From assembly GCF_963082655.1 (NCBI RefSeq), contig NC_081555.1, positions 179,547,151-179,611,150 on the forward strand: a stretch of 64,000 bases of DNA, written 5' to 3'. This stretch comes from Stomoxys calcitrans. Its lineage: Eukaryota; Arthropoda; Insecta; Diptera; Muscidae. This document shows, one piece after another, positions 36,732 through 48,185 of the stretch. Under the pieces are notes generated by a model. That model was not told where the DNA came from, searched no databases, and was given only the letters and a program-made list of their open reading frames with translations. The position numbers and the translations under genes were made by a program. The stretch's first letter is position 1; each line of letters begins with the position of its first letter.

Positions 36732-38075
36732 GTACTTAAAACAGTAGATTTTGATTGCTGATTTAGCTGATCGAAATGTTTGCTAATACAGCTGCTGTTT
36801 TAGCAAAATTTTTTGCTGTTTTGAATAACAAATTTGGTTGAGTGTATATAAAATTTTTTTTGTACCGTCTAAAGGCTCAATATAAGATATAAAATTTTAA
36901 TAGATAGCATTTAAGGGTATTTCAAGACATTTATATCTTAAGAAGCTTAAAAGGACTTTTTTGCCTTTTTTGGGTTTTGGTTTCATTTCAAAGTCGCATA
37001 AACACAAGTAACAAAATTTACTAAAAAAGTCACATAAACACAAGTAATATCAACTTTATGTGAAATAATTCATTTTAACAACTTCCTTTTAAGCTGATTA
37101 AGTGCATATAGTACATAGAAGATATGCATGTATGTCGGAATAGTTTACTAAGTTCAGGGGTTGGCCTGATATTCATTCATTGTGGCCATTTCCTATCTTG
37201 CAAGATAGAATTACAACACAAAGAGAGAGAGAGAGAGAGAGAGAGAGTGAGACATGTGCATATCCTTTTATGAATGTATCCTGACATGGTAGGAATTGCT
37301 TGATATCGAATATAAAACCACACTCATTTAAAATCCATTAAACTTTTGCCAAACTATGAAGGCCACCACCCAAAAAGTGAAAACTATTTTTGGTCGATGG
37401 CAGTGGAAACAAGGAAGTGCTGCAGAAACTATTTGAATGATTTATGCATTAATCATCGGAAATAGTTGTGACGACGGTGGCAGTGGTTCGTTTCCTCTTC
37501 CTTTCGAACACAAGAAGCCACACAAATTACAAAAAATTGGAAGTTGCAGCCACACGTATAGAGACAGACACAAAGACGGAATTTTCTATCTATCAGATTT
37601 CAATTTTACACTCAAAAAAAAAAAAAAATTGCATCATTAGGTAAGTAGGTTAATGCGACTCACATATAACTTTTGATTATGCGGGGGATACAATTCTTAA
37701 CTGGATTTTCTGAAATAAGAGCCTTGTTTAGTTTGTTTCTGTTATGATCAACATTCAAGACAAGTATGTCCCAAATCGCTTTAAGTTTCGCAGTTGTCCA
37801 ATACAGGTTGACCATACGAGTTGGCCTTTTAAGAGGCTGTACTATAGAAACCCTTTCTTATCCGATTCGGCTGAAATTTTGGTTCCATCACAAATGAAAC
37901 GATGTTAAGGTAATGCAGTGGAGCAGAAGTTAGGATATTTCGAAAAGTCTCGTCAAAGAGGTGTCGCTCTATGGCATGCCATTCGGACTCGACCATAAAA
38001 AGGAGGTTCTTTAAGTTTGGTTAGGGACCTGCCTATCCCTTAAATCGTATGGTACTCAGTGATATGGCCCCTTGT
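36732..38075. other. Spacer with GA microsatellite and a SINE1 relic
   Basis: (GA)n at 37221-37248 and A-runs near 37614-37628. At about 37950-38015, 'tcaaagaggtgtcgctctatgg...ggactcgac.ataaaaaggaggt' matches part of the SINE1 body in plus orientation. Confidence 0.45.
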
Positions 38076-38630
38076 TTTTATACCTACCACAGTAGGATGG
38101 GGGGTATATTCATTTAGTCATTCCGTTTGCAACACATCGAAATATCAATTTTCGACCGTACAAAGTATACATATTTCTGATCGTTGTAAAATTCCAAGGC
38201 GAGTTAACGATGTCCGCGTGTCTGTCCGTTCGTCGGTTGTAATCACTCTACAGGCTTCAAAAATTGAGTTATTGAGCTGAAATTTGGCACAGATACGTCT
38301 TTTTGATGCACGCAGTTTAAGTTCTTGAACGGACCAAATCGGACCATATTTGGATATAGGTGCTATATAGACCGATTTTCCGATAAGGGGGTCTAATGCC
38401 CATAAAAATTTTATTTTTTTATCGGATTTTGCTAAAATTTGAAACAGTGAGTAGTTCAAGACTTCCCCACATCTGACCCAAATATGGTTCAGATCGGACT
38501 ATATTTAGATATAGCTGCCATATAGACCGATCTGCCGATAAGGGGACTGCAGCCTATAAAAGCTTTAGTTATTAACCGACTTCGTTGAAATTTGAAACAG
38601 TGAGTAGGTTAGGACCTCCCAGCATGTTTG

Positions 38631-40155
38631 TCGGTTTGTTTCGTATAGACTCAAAAACGGCTGAACCGATCACCTTGAAATTTTCGAAGATTATGTAGGT
38701 TGGTTTGGAAGGAAACATAGGCTATATAATTTTTTAATATCGGGAGGGGGGCGGAAACTCCCCCTTACCCCACAAGTACTACCCAAAAGTAAAAGTGAAA
38801 CGATCGGGACAATATGGGATTCAAATGATAGATATTCAATGATAGGGATTCAAATGATAGGTATTCAAAAGTAGAGTACGAATACAATAAAAGTTGGGTC
38901 CAAGTACCTGGGGGGCCGCCCCAGTCCCAAAACCTCTTAAAATAGCTTTATTTGACGATCATGACAATATGGGACTCAAATGAAAGGTATTCGGGAATAG
39001 ATTACGAATATGGTCAGGAAGTAGGAATACGCTTAATAATTTATTGATAACGGAAGGGGGAGGACCCTCCACCGTTACCCCCCAAAAAAAGGTGGAATGA
39101 AAAATTTAATTTTTTAATAGAATTTCTACGTTTGTCTAGAAGGAAACATAGGCTATATAATTTTTAGATACTAGGTGGAGGCGGACCCTCCCCCTTACCC
39201 CAAAAACACCACCCATAACCGAAAGTGGTCCGATGGGCACGATAAGGATATCATATAAAGGGTATTGGAGACCAGAAAACGAATATGGTATTAAAATTTG
39301 GTTCCAAGTACCCAGCGGGCCAGAAATATTCAAAATTCATGTCAATATGGGACTCAATTGAAAAATATAAGGCATTAGATTACAAATATGGCATAAAGCA
39401 TTAGTTCCAGGTAATGGGAGGTCGCCCACCCCGAAATACCCCCAAATGGGCATATTAGCCGACCATGGCTATATGGGACTCAAATGAAAGGAATTAGGGA
39501 GTAGATTACGAATGCGACATTAAAATTTGCGTTTAAGTATATATGTGACAATATGGGACTCAAATGAAAGGTATTTGAGAGTAGAAAACGAATTTGATAT
39601 CCTATTTTGGAGCAAATGTTTTGAGGTACGCCCTAAAGCACCCCCTAAACTGAACTTCATTAAAGAACGAATTTGATATCTTTTTTCAGTGCAAAGTACC
39701 GGTGGCCGCCCCAGCTCCAAAACACCCTCTAAACGTTCATATTTCACCGACCATGGCAATATGGGGCTCAAATTAAAGGGATTTGGAAGTGCAGCACGAA
39801 TTTGATATCCATATTTGAGTCGAAATGTCTGAGATGCCATTCCTCCCCTAATAAAAACATTGCCCTAAGGCAGAACATTACCACTAGGAATCGAAAAGGG
39901 TTAAATTCTTACACATCAATGAGTGCTTTCCGATTCAAGTTTAAACTCAATGATAAGGGACCTTTTTTTAAAACCGAGTCCTAACGGCGTCCCGCAGTGC
40001 GACACCTCTTTGGGGAACATTTTTATATGACCATGCAACATTAAAGCAAACACCGCTTTGTCCGATGTTATCGCCAGGATTCGAACGCATTCAGCGTCAT
40101 AGGCTACAATGGCACGAATTCGATATCAGGGCGAAGTGTCCCAACTTCGCCCTGA
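38631..40155 (-). mobile_element. Family E repeat, copy 2, with terminal hairpin
   Basis: It starts TCGGTTTGTTTCGTATAGAC and holds diverged tandem segments ('atatgggactcaaatgaaaggtatt'). It carries a fuller SINE1 (39858-40114), then ends in AGGGCGAAGT-GTCCCA-ACTTCGCCCT (40128-40153), a perfect 10-bp stem, followed by GA. The hairpin next to one end and the lack of inverted termini suggest a Helitron-like rather than a cut-and-paste element. No protein seen. Confidence 0.7.
39858..40114 (-). mobile_element. SINE1 inside family E copy 2
   Basis: The minus strand shows a SINE1 head (CATTGTAGCCTATGACGCTG, B box GTTCGAATCC) and body. Its outer junction with E is the same as in E copy 1, where the SINE is shorter. 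Confidence 0.75.
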
Positions 40156-40399
40156 CTGCAATGTCCCTGCCGAATTCGGGTGTTTAAGTTATCCAATTTT
40201 CATCGGATTGTGACGAAATGGGGTTTACATTTATACCCGAGGTGGTGGGTATCCAAAGTTCGGCCCGGCCCAACCTTTATGCCTTTTTTCTTGTTTTCAT
40301 TTGAAAGTTAAAGGTCGTTTAACAGACAGATGGCGATATGGACTTAGGTTTGTATACAAATTGTGATAAAGGTCTAAGGTCACTAACATTTTGTCACTA

Positions 40400-40470
40400 G
40401 GTTCGTTCGCCAATTCATTGAAGTTGCCTAGTTTCCCTTTGTAAAATCTGTTGATGAGTTGGCGAATGAA
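40400..40470. repeat. Inverted repeat with 19-bp arms
   Basis: GGTTCGTTCGCCAATTCAT and ATGAGTTGGCGAATGAACC pair with two mismatches across a loop of about 32 nt. Unknown role; it may be the end or core of a small element. Confidence 0.5.
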
Positions 40471-40526
40471 CCGAGCAAAAAAATTTCGGTGGTCCAGTCC
40501 AAAAATGTTGATTATTTTTCCCTTTT

Positions 40527-41538
40527 TTTATATCCTCCAACATAAAATGGGGGTATACTAATTTCATCATTTTGTTTGTAACACATCGAAATATGCGTCT
40601 GAGACCCCATAAAGTATATATATTCTTGATCGTCATTTTAAGTCGATCTAGCCATGTCCGTCTGTCTGTCCGTCCGTCTGTCTGTCGAAAGCACGCTAAC
40701 TTTTGAAGGAGTAAAGCTAGCCGCTTGAAATTTTGCACAGATACTTTTTATTAGTGTAGGTCGGTTGGGATTGTAAATGGGCCCAATCGGTCCATGTTTT
40801 GATATAGCTGCCATATAAACCGATTTTGGGTCTTGACTTCTTGAGACTCTAGGGGGCGAAATTCTCTTCCAAATTGTCTTAAATTTTCATTTCCAACAAC
40901 TGTGCTGAGTATGGTTCAAATCGGTCCATGTTTTGACATAGCTGCCATATAAACCGATCTTGGGTCTTGACTTCTTGAGCCTCTAGAGGGCGCATTTCTC
41001 GTCCGATTTGAATGAAATTTCGCACGCAGTGTTTTGATATCACTTCCAACAACTGTGCTAAGTATGGTTAAAATCGGTCAATGTTTTGATATAGCTGCCA
41101 TATAAACCGATCTTGGGTCTTGACTTCTTGAGCCTCTAGAGGGCGCATTTCTCATCCGATTTAGCTGAAATTTTGCCTGAGGTGTTTTGTTATGACTTCC
41201 AATAACTGTGCTAAGTATGGCGCAAATCGGTATAGAACCTGATATAGCTGCCATATAAACCGATCTGGGATCATGATTTCTTGAACCTCTGGAGGCGGCA
41301 ATTCTCATCCGATTGGGCAGAAATTTTGTACAACGGCTCCTCTTATGACTTTCAACATACGTGTCTAATATGATCTGAGTCGATCAACAGCTTGATACAG
41401 CTCCCATATAAACCTATCTCCTGATTTCGAATCTTGGGCCCCAACAAGGCGCAATTCTTATCCGTATGAACTGAAATATTACACAATGACTTATACAATG
41501 TTCGGCATTCATTTAGGGTCCGAGTCGTACTATAACTA
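40527..41538 (-). mobile_element. Family A element, left end missing
   Basis: Right palindrome variant TATATCCTCCAACATAAAAT, CATAAAGTATATATATTCTT at 40610, GTCC tract and five units. It stops in the last unit at about 41538. Confidence 0.85.
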
Positions 41539-42005
41539 GTTTTTTCTTCCTTACATTTATTAATAAAATGGAATTCTTTTTTACTATTCCTTTCATTGAT
41601 AGAACATTTTCTGAGTGCCTGCATGAATGACTATTTGCGAATCTAATTCTCTGGAAATTTTTGGATTTTAAGGAACATAGGAGCCAACAGTATGGAGAGA
41701 GGCGGGGAGAGAAAAAATGAGTAAAAGTTTCAATAAATGAGTTCTGCGTATGAGATATGAATACTAAACAAACTATACTGAATTGAATTGAATCGAGCAG
41801 AACTGAGAAACTCGGAATGATATGACTTTCACATTCGCAGAGACGACTGTGGATAAGTTGCCTGGACGGTAAGGATGTTAGTTGGGTTGTCTTTCGAGCT
41901 GACACTACAGCTGTCAATAGAAATAACAAGTTTTTCAATCTGTGACAAAGCGAATGTGTGTGGGTGTATGCGTTTATGCATGAAAGGTTTTTGGGGTACG
42001 TGCAA

Positions 42006-42045
<40 letters not shown>

Positions 42046-43646
42046 TTGTGTTTGTGAGCTTTCTATTTGTGAAATAACTCAAGAAAAGCATTTTAATTGA
42101 AAATGACACTTAAAAGTGTTTTTCAAACTTTTCTTTGCTCATTTTTTTTAAGTTTTTTGCCACTTCCTTATTACTCATATGAGTGGGTGTGGGTATGTAT
42201 GTTTGAGAGTGAGTGCGTGTCTTCTTGCTTTTCTAAGGCCACAGCTGAAAACTATCTGTCAAATACAAATAACAAACCAAGAGGGCGATAGACACATTAT
42301 TTTCCTCTCTCTCTCTCCCTCCCTCGGATTTTCTATTCCTTATATCTCTTTCAAGGACCAACTTTGGTAGGACGAGCAGTGAACAAATTAAAATGAAAAT
42401 GAAACTTACGGAAATGTTTACTCACAGACAACACTAACAGGAACCATAGCAGCAGCAGCAGCAGCTGCAGCAACAACAACAGCGGCAGCTTTAAAAGGAA
42501 CCTAATTTCTTCTAGGGTTCCTGAATTACAGCGCAAGCATGTCTGCCAGTCGAATGACTACCAAGCTTGGGCGACAGTTATGCAAAAGTTCTCTACTCCA
42601 TTGGCATAAATGTGGAACTTTTTCCCTTTGGCCTGTCTCAAACGCCCATGAATGTCGTACTCTGGACTTCAAGACAAACTAAGGCCATGCACAAAATGAT
42701 GTATATTTGTGTGAAAATATACAGTTGGTTCCTTCTTGTATGCAAAAGAGGACGACAGTGAAAAAACTCCACTGGTCAACTTTTGTTTCCTGCGTGCCAA
42801 GGAACCAGAACACAGCAAACAATCACAATGCAGTTCATTGTAAATATCAACAAAATTTTAAGCGATTAAAAGGAGGCTCATTCCTCTACAGCTGTCACAT
42901 ACTGCCATGACTTATCATGCTGAGATCCATCGGTTTCTACTGCCTTGTTATTCCACAGCAGAAAGTTGCATTTGGAAGCAATTGATTGCCTCAAAGAAGT
43001 TGACTGAAACAAAATATCTCACTTTTGTCACTGGGATATCTAAATCATTATCAAATCAATGGTGCCAGAAGTAGCATAGGGGGAATTGGCGATGACACAC
43101 ACATTTGATATGCACTTACACACACCCATAGACCAAAGGCAACAACATATGGATGTGTGTGTGTGTGTGTGTATTTCAACAACTTCAACATTTATGCTCG
43201 TTGAGTCGTTTCCATCTAATGGCAAAAGAAAGTTCATGAATGCACCGGAAACCGGAAGCAACCAATAATTCAAATGAATTTCAAATCAAATCATTACAAA
43301 ACAAAACAAAAGGGCCAAGAGCCACCAAAGCATGACACAACACAGAAGCTACCAAGCCCCAATGATGATGCACGATGCACAACAAAACAAAGCAAATGAA
43401 TTTGCATGAATGAACGAACCACTTGGCAGGACATACACGAGGGCATGCCACATGAGCAGGCACTCACCATCATCGTTGTCGCACACTCACTCCAACGCTC
43501 AGAGTACAAATTGCTCATGCACTTGCTGCACACATACTCACACCGGCATACATGCATCCCCAAGGGCATGGTGCGAAAGCCCAAGGGTAGTGTACTCACC
43601 CCACCCCCTGCTTATGTCTTTGAGGAGAATTGACCGACACAAAATA
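41539..43646. other. Unique spacer with GT, CT and CAG tracts
   Basis: (GT)n at 42007-42042, (CT)n near 42306-42318, CAGCAGCAGCAGCAGCTGCA near 42449 and GTGTGTGT near 43155. Frames over the GT tract are Thr-His low-complexity artefacts. Confidence 0.45.
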
Positions 43647-44999
43647 AACAAGTAAAAGCGTGCTAAGTTCGGCCGGGCCGAATCTTATATACCCTCCACC
43701 ATGGATCGCATATGTCGAGTTCTTTTCCCGGCATCTCTTCTTAGGCAAAAAGAGGATATAAGAAAAGATTTGCTCTGCTATTAGAGCGATATCAAGATAT
43801 GGTCCGGTTTGGACCACAATTAAATTATATGTTGGAGACCTGTGTAAAATGTCAGCCAATTCGAATAAGAATTGCGCCCTTTGTGGGCTCAAGAAGTTAA
43901 ATAGAGAGATCGATTTATATGGGAGCTATATCAGGCTATAAACCGATTCAGACCATAATAAACACGTATGTTAATGGTCATGAGAGAATCCGTCGTACAA
44001 AATTTCAGGCAAATCGGATAATAATAGCGACCTCTAGAGGCTCAAGAAGTCAAGATCCCAGATCGGTTTATATGGCAGCTATATCAGGTTATGAACCGAT
44101 TTGAACCATATTTGGCACAGTTGTTGGATGTCATAACAAAACACGTCGTGCAAAATTTCATTCCAATCGGATAAGAATTGCGCACTCTAGAGGCTCAAGA
44201 AGTCAAGACCCAAGATCGGTTTATATGGCAGCTATATCAGGTTATGGACCGATTCGAACCATACTAGGCACAGTTGTTGGATGTCATAACAAAACACGTC
44301 GTGCAAAATTTCATTCCAATCGGATAAGAATTGCGCACTCTAGACGCTCAAGAAGTCAAGACCCAAGATCGGTTTATATGGCAGCTATATCAGGTTACGA
44401 ACGGATTTGGACCATACTTGGCACAGTTGTTGGATGTCATAACAAAACACGTCGTGCGAAATTTCATTCCAATCGGATAAGAATTGCGCACTCTAGAGGC
44501 TCAAGAAGTCAAGACCCAAGATCGGTTTATATGGCAGCTATATCAGGTTATGGACCGATTTGAACCATACTTATCACAGTTGTTGGATGTCATAACAAAA
44601 CACGTCGTGCAAAATTTCATCCCAATCGGATAAGAATTGCGCACTCTAGAGGCTCAAGGAGTCAAGACCCAAGATCGGTTTATATGGCAGCTATATCAAA
44701 ACATGGACCGATATGGCCCATTTACAATACCAACCGACCTACACTAATAAGAAGTATTTGTGCAAAATTTCAAGCGGCTAGCTTTACTCCTTCGGAAGTT
44801 AGCGTGCTTTCGACAGACAGACGGACGGACGGACGGACGGACGGACGGACAGACGGACGGACATGGCTAGATCGACATAAAATGTCGCGACGATCAAGAA
44901 TATATATACTTTATGGGGTCTCAGACGAATATTTCGAGTAGTTACAAACAGAATGACGAAATTAGTATACCCCCCATCTTATGGTGGAGGGTATAAAAA
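43647..44999 (+). mobile_element. Family A element, complete; best reference copy
   Basis: AACAAGTAAAAGCGTGCTAA, perfect palindrome TTCGGCCGGGCCGAA, leader TATACCCTCCACCATGGATC. Successive 'agatcggtttatatggcagc' cores start at 44213, 44366, 44519 and 44672, exactly 153 bp apart. Then pre-microsatellite segment, GACGGACGGACG array (44815-44862), 'gatcaagaatatatatactttatggggtctc' and right palindrome TATACCCCCCATCTTATGGT ... GGGTATAAAAA. 1,353 bp, non-coding. Frames inside it exist only because 153 is divisible by three. Confidence 0.94.
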
Positions 45000-45450
45000 T
45001 GGTCATTTGCTATGCTGTGTTCTTTGCCATTCTTGTCGGTTGGCCGGTTGGTCGGTTGGTTTCCTTTGACCGTCTTCATTGCTGCATTGTGTCCTTTGTG
45101 CCGTTTGAGTGCTAGTTGCAGTTTCTGTTCCTGTAGCTATTGTTGTGTATCTTTTTTTAATTTAATTTTTCTCTTTTTCTTGCTGCGATTGCGTTGAACA
45201 TGAGCACAGCAACTACTGCAAATAAAAAAAGTGGACACAAACGGTTTTGAAACTCAGGTGCTTGATTTTCTTTCTTTTTCTCCGTCTCCGGCCGAAATTG
45301 TTTACTCGACGTGCACAATAAAGCCACCTTGATTCAAGGATGTGCCACAAACGGCTTGTTAAAATATGTCCTTTCAAAATGATACGTTGAATTTTTAATA
45401 ATTGGGTACGATTGGTTAAGGCATTTTGAAGTTAAAGTTTCGGTTTAAAG
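45000..45450. other. Unique spacer
   Basis: Includes a GGTTGGCCGGTTGGTCGGTT run near 45040. No gene recognised. Confidence 0.4.
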
Positions 45451-45585
45451 TTTAATATACCCTCCACCTTAGAATGGGGGTATACTAATTTCGTCAATCC
45501 GTTTGTAACACATCGAAATATTGACTTTAAAAGAATAGAGCTGGACGTTTGAAATTTTGCACGAATACTTCCTATAATCAGGGCT
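45451..45585 (-). mobile_element. Family A right-end fragment
   Basis: TATACCCTCCACCTTAGAAT ... ACACATCGAAATATT, then a jump to the pre-microsatellite segment. The INE-1 core and microsatellite are deleted. Confidence 0.7.
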
Positions 45586-45650
45586 GCGTAGTCGGAGTCA
45601 GATTCGAACAATTTCCCTGTTTATATAAAAAAAAATTATAATAAAATACA

Positions 45651-45883
45651 TTGGGTTGCCCAAAAAGTAATTGCGGATTTTTTAAAAGAAAGTAAATGCA
45701 TTTTTAATAAAACTTAGAATGAACTTTAATCAAATATACTTTTTTTACACTTTTTCTAAAGCAAGCTAAAAGTAACAGCTGATAACTGACAGAAGAAAGA
45801 ATGCAATTACAGAGTCACAAGCTGTGAAAAAATTTGTCAACGCCGACTATATGAAAAATCCGCAATTACTTTTTGGGCAACCA
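45651..45883 (-). mobile_element. mariner-type MITE, copy 4
   Basis: Ends TTGGGTTGCCCAAAAAGTAA and TTACTTTTTGGGCAACCA. The left flank is CA and the right TA, so the TA duplication is eroded or the left boundary has changed. Confidence 0.85.
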
Positions 45884-45887
45884 TAGT

Positions 45888-46130
45888 CTTCGAAAAAAAT
45901 GTATTTGAAATTTTGTCTTTAGAAAAAATATCATTGAAATTATGTCGATAGCAACAACTTCCTTCTTTAAAAAAAAAAATTCTTTCAATTTTTGTGTTCA
46001 GAAAAAAAAATTATTTAAGGTTTTGTCTTCAGAAAAAATTTAGTTAAAATTTTGTCTTAAGGAAATATTTTTGGAAATTTTGTCTTTACAGAAAATTTGA
46101 TCGAAATTTTGTCTTAGAACAATTTTAAAG
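45888..46130 (+). repeat. AT-rich degenerate tandem repeat (about 30 bp)
   Basis: Repeats of 'gaaattttgtctttagaaaaaa' and variants, six to eight copies with length drift. Confidence 0.65.
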
Positions 46131-46199
46131 CCCAGCTCTGGAAAATCACCTCTTACTTAGTACGAAACAATTTTTAACTACATAGTCTAATTTTTTTTT

Positions 46200-46435
46200 G
46201 TATAAATTTTTGTATAAAATCAGTCTACCCAATATTGGACACAAAACGACCCACAATAAGAAGTATCTGGGTAAAATTTCATGCTGAAAGCCTCATTGGT
46301 TCCGACGGTACAGTGACTTCGTCTACGAGTTGCACGGACGGACGGACATGGCTAGATTAACTTCAAATACGTAGACGATTCAGAATATTTATTATAAATA
46401 TTTCGAGGTGTGACAAACGAAATGACGAGATTTGG
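46200..46435 (+). mobile_element. Degenerate family A right-end fragment
   Basis: ACGGACGGACGGACATGGCT with a decayed 'gacgattcagaatatttatta' block and 'ttcgaggtgtgacaaacgaaatgacg'. Confidence 0.6.
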
Positions 46436-46631
46436 GGAAAAATTCACTTTATGGGGAGCGCCCCTAGTTCGGAGCCCAGAAAAGGGATTCTGAAGTCCGT
46501 TTCTGGGGCAATGGCCCGTGGACCCCTAGCGACCGAAAATGCCCCCTCGTGAGAGTCGTGCTCCCTATTGTTGTCGTAGGCGCTACCCAAGGATTGCTGC
46601 GTTTATGTTGCTGTACCCACGATGGTATGTC

Positions 46632-47535
46632 TTCAAGTAAAAGCGTGCTAAATTCGGCCGGGCCGAAAATTTCAGCCAAATCTGGTAAGAATTGCGCACT
46701 TTAGGGGCTGAAGAAGTAAAATAGGGAGATCGGTTCATAGGGGAGCTGCTTTAGGCTATAAACCGATTCATGCCATTTTCGACACGTATGTTAAAGGTCA
46801 CGAGAGACGCCGTTGTACAAAATTTCAGCCAAATCGGACAATACTTGCGCCCTTTAGAGGTTCAAGAAGCCAAGCTATATCAGGTTATGGACCTATTTCA
46901 ACCATACTGAGCACAGTTGTTGAAAGTCATAACAAAACACATCATGCTAAATTTCAGCCAAATCGGAAAATAATTGCGTCCTCTAGTGGCTCAAGAAGTC
47001 AAGACCTCAGATTGGTTTATATGGCAGCTATATCAGGTTATGAACCGATTTGAATTTTTCTTAGCACATTTGTTGAAAGTCATAACAAAACACCTCATGC
47101 AAAATTTCAGCCAAATCGGATAATAACTGCGCCCCCTAGTGGCTCAAGAAGTCAATACCTCAGATTGGTTTATATGGCAGCTATATCAGGTTATGGACCG
47201 ATTTCAACCATATTCAGCACAGTTGTTGAAAGTCATAATAAAACACCACATGCAAAATTTGAGTTTATATGGCAGCTATATCGAAACGTGGACCGATATA
47301 GCCCATTTATAATCCCAACCGACCCAACCGTGATTGTAAATGGGCTAGATCGGTTTATGTTTTAACATAGCTGTCATATACACCGACCTCGGATCTTGAC
47401 TTCTTGAGCCTCTAGAGGGCGCAATTAATATTCGATTGGGCTGAAATTTTGCCCAGTAACTTTTTTTATGTCCTTTAACATACGTGGTGAGTATGGTTCG
47501 AATCGGTCAAAAACCTGATATAGCTCCCATCACCG
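46632..47535. mobile_element. Two family A pieces tail to tail
   Basis: A plus-strand A copy (palindrome TTCGGCCGGGCCGAA present, leader deleted) runs to about 47328. From about 47330 a minus-strand A piece begins at the matching internal point. The inner arms ('atatagcccatttataatcccaac' and 'gattgtaaatgggctagatcgg') are inverted copies, so the region could fold back. Confidence 0.75.
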
Positions 47536-47680
47536 ACTTAGCGAGGATTTGATGTTTTTGGGGAGTTCTTCAAGAATATTTCGGGTGTCGGAAGGAGGCG
47601 TTCTATGGATTTGCTGTTGTTGTCGTAGCATTGTGTTGTGCACTGAGGCGGCAGCCCTTGGCCGATAGACTCCATTCTGT
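47536..47680. repeat. Uncharacterised fly repeat fragment
   Basis: 'gttgttgtcgtagcattgtg' and 'gcactgaggcggcagccctt'. A related 'ttgttgtcgtaggcgctac' occurs near 46572. Confidence 0.4.
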
Positions 47681-47850
47681 CCGGCATCGGGTTAATCCAG
47701 CATCTGGTTCACCCGCCATCGGGTTAATCCGGCATTGGGTTAATCTGGCATTGGGTTAATCCGGCATCGGGTTAATCCGGCATCGGGTTAATTCGGCAAC
47801 AGGTTAATCCGGCATCGGGTTAATCCGGCATCGGGTTAATCCGGCATCGA
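47681..47850 (+). repeat. 16-bp tandem repeat, about ten copies
   Basis: Unit CCGGCATCGGGTTAAT with few substitutions over 170 bp. Two CATTGGG variants sit side by side. It directly abuts the family D terminus. Confidence 0.92.
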
Positions 47851-48185
47851 GCGGTGCCGACTTTATAATACTCTACATCTACCCTATAGGTACAAAGTGG
47901 GAGCTTTGTCTTATTTTGAAACAATGTTAATGGAAATCGTTGGATGTTTTCATATGGGTTGTTTAACAATCCGTATCACATTTCGAGCAAATATGTTCAA
48001 ACTGTAACAACTACGGTTCACAAATTACAACATTATTGCAAACTACCCAAAATGTGTGACACTCGTAGAGAAAAGCGTTGTGCAATATTTTGGCAAGATT
48101 GGTCAAAAAATAGCTCCCATTAGACATAGCTCCCACTTTGTTCCTATAGGGTAGGTGTAAGGTATTATAAAGTAGGCACCGCCCG
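47851..48185. mobile_element. Family D element with long inverted termini
   Basis: Left arm GCGGTGCCGACTTTATAATA ... CCTATAGGTACAAAGTGGGA. Right arm TCCCACTTTGTTCCTATAGG ... TATTATAAAGTAGGCACCGC. About 55 bp of imperfect inverted repeat around a 230-bp AT-rich centre, 335 bp in all. A related end occurs at 63.92 kb next to a GTCGGGCTGTGCCGAC hairpin. No coding capacity. Confidence 0.75.

Larger units (their letters stand above)
38076..40298 (-). mobile_element. Diverged family B element split by family E
   Basis: 38076-38630 holds the right palindrome (TATACCTACCACAGTAGGAT), a GTCCG remnant and units with 'gatgcacgcagtttaagttcttgaacgg', a subfamily also seen at 57.4 kb. B resumes after E at about 40156 with the leader and left terminus CGGCCCGGCCCAAC ... 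CTTTTTTCTTGTT. Confidence 0.75.

Noticed and set aside
41513..42109. A 198-codon minus-strand frame
   Set aside because: It spans the (GT)n tract, giving a Thr-His run, and ends in family A sequence; a chance frame.
43919..44941. Chain of short frames with MAAISGYGPI-like peptides
   Set aside because: They recur in every A copy because the 153-bp unit is a multiple of three; the conservation is at DNA level and frames break between copies.
47681..47850. Regular 16-bp repeats resembling a CRISPR array
   Set aside because: No spacers; head-to-tail satellite in eukaryotic DNA.
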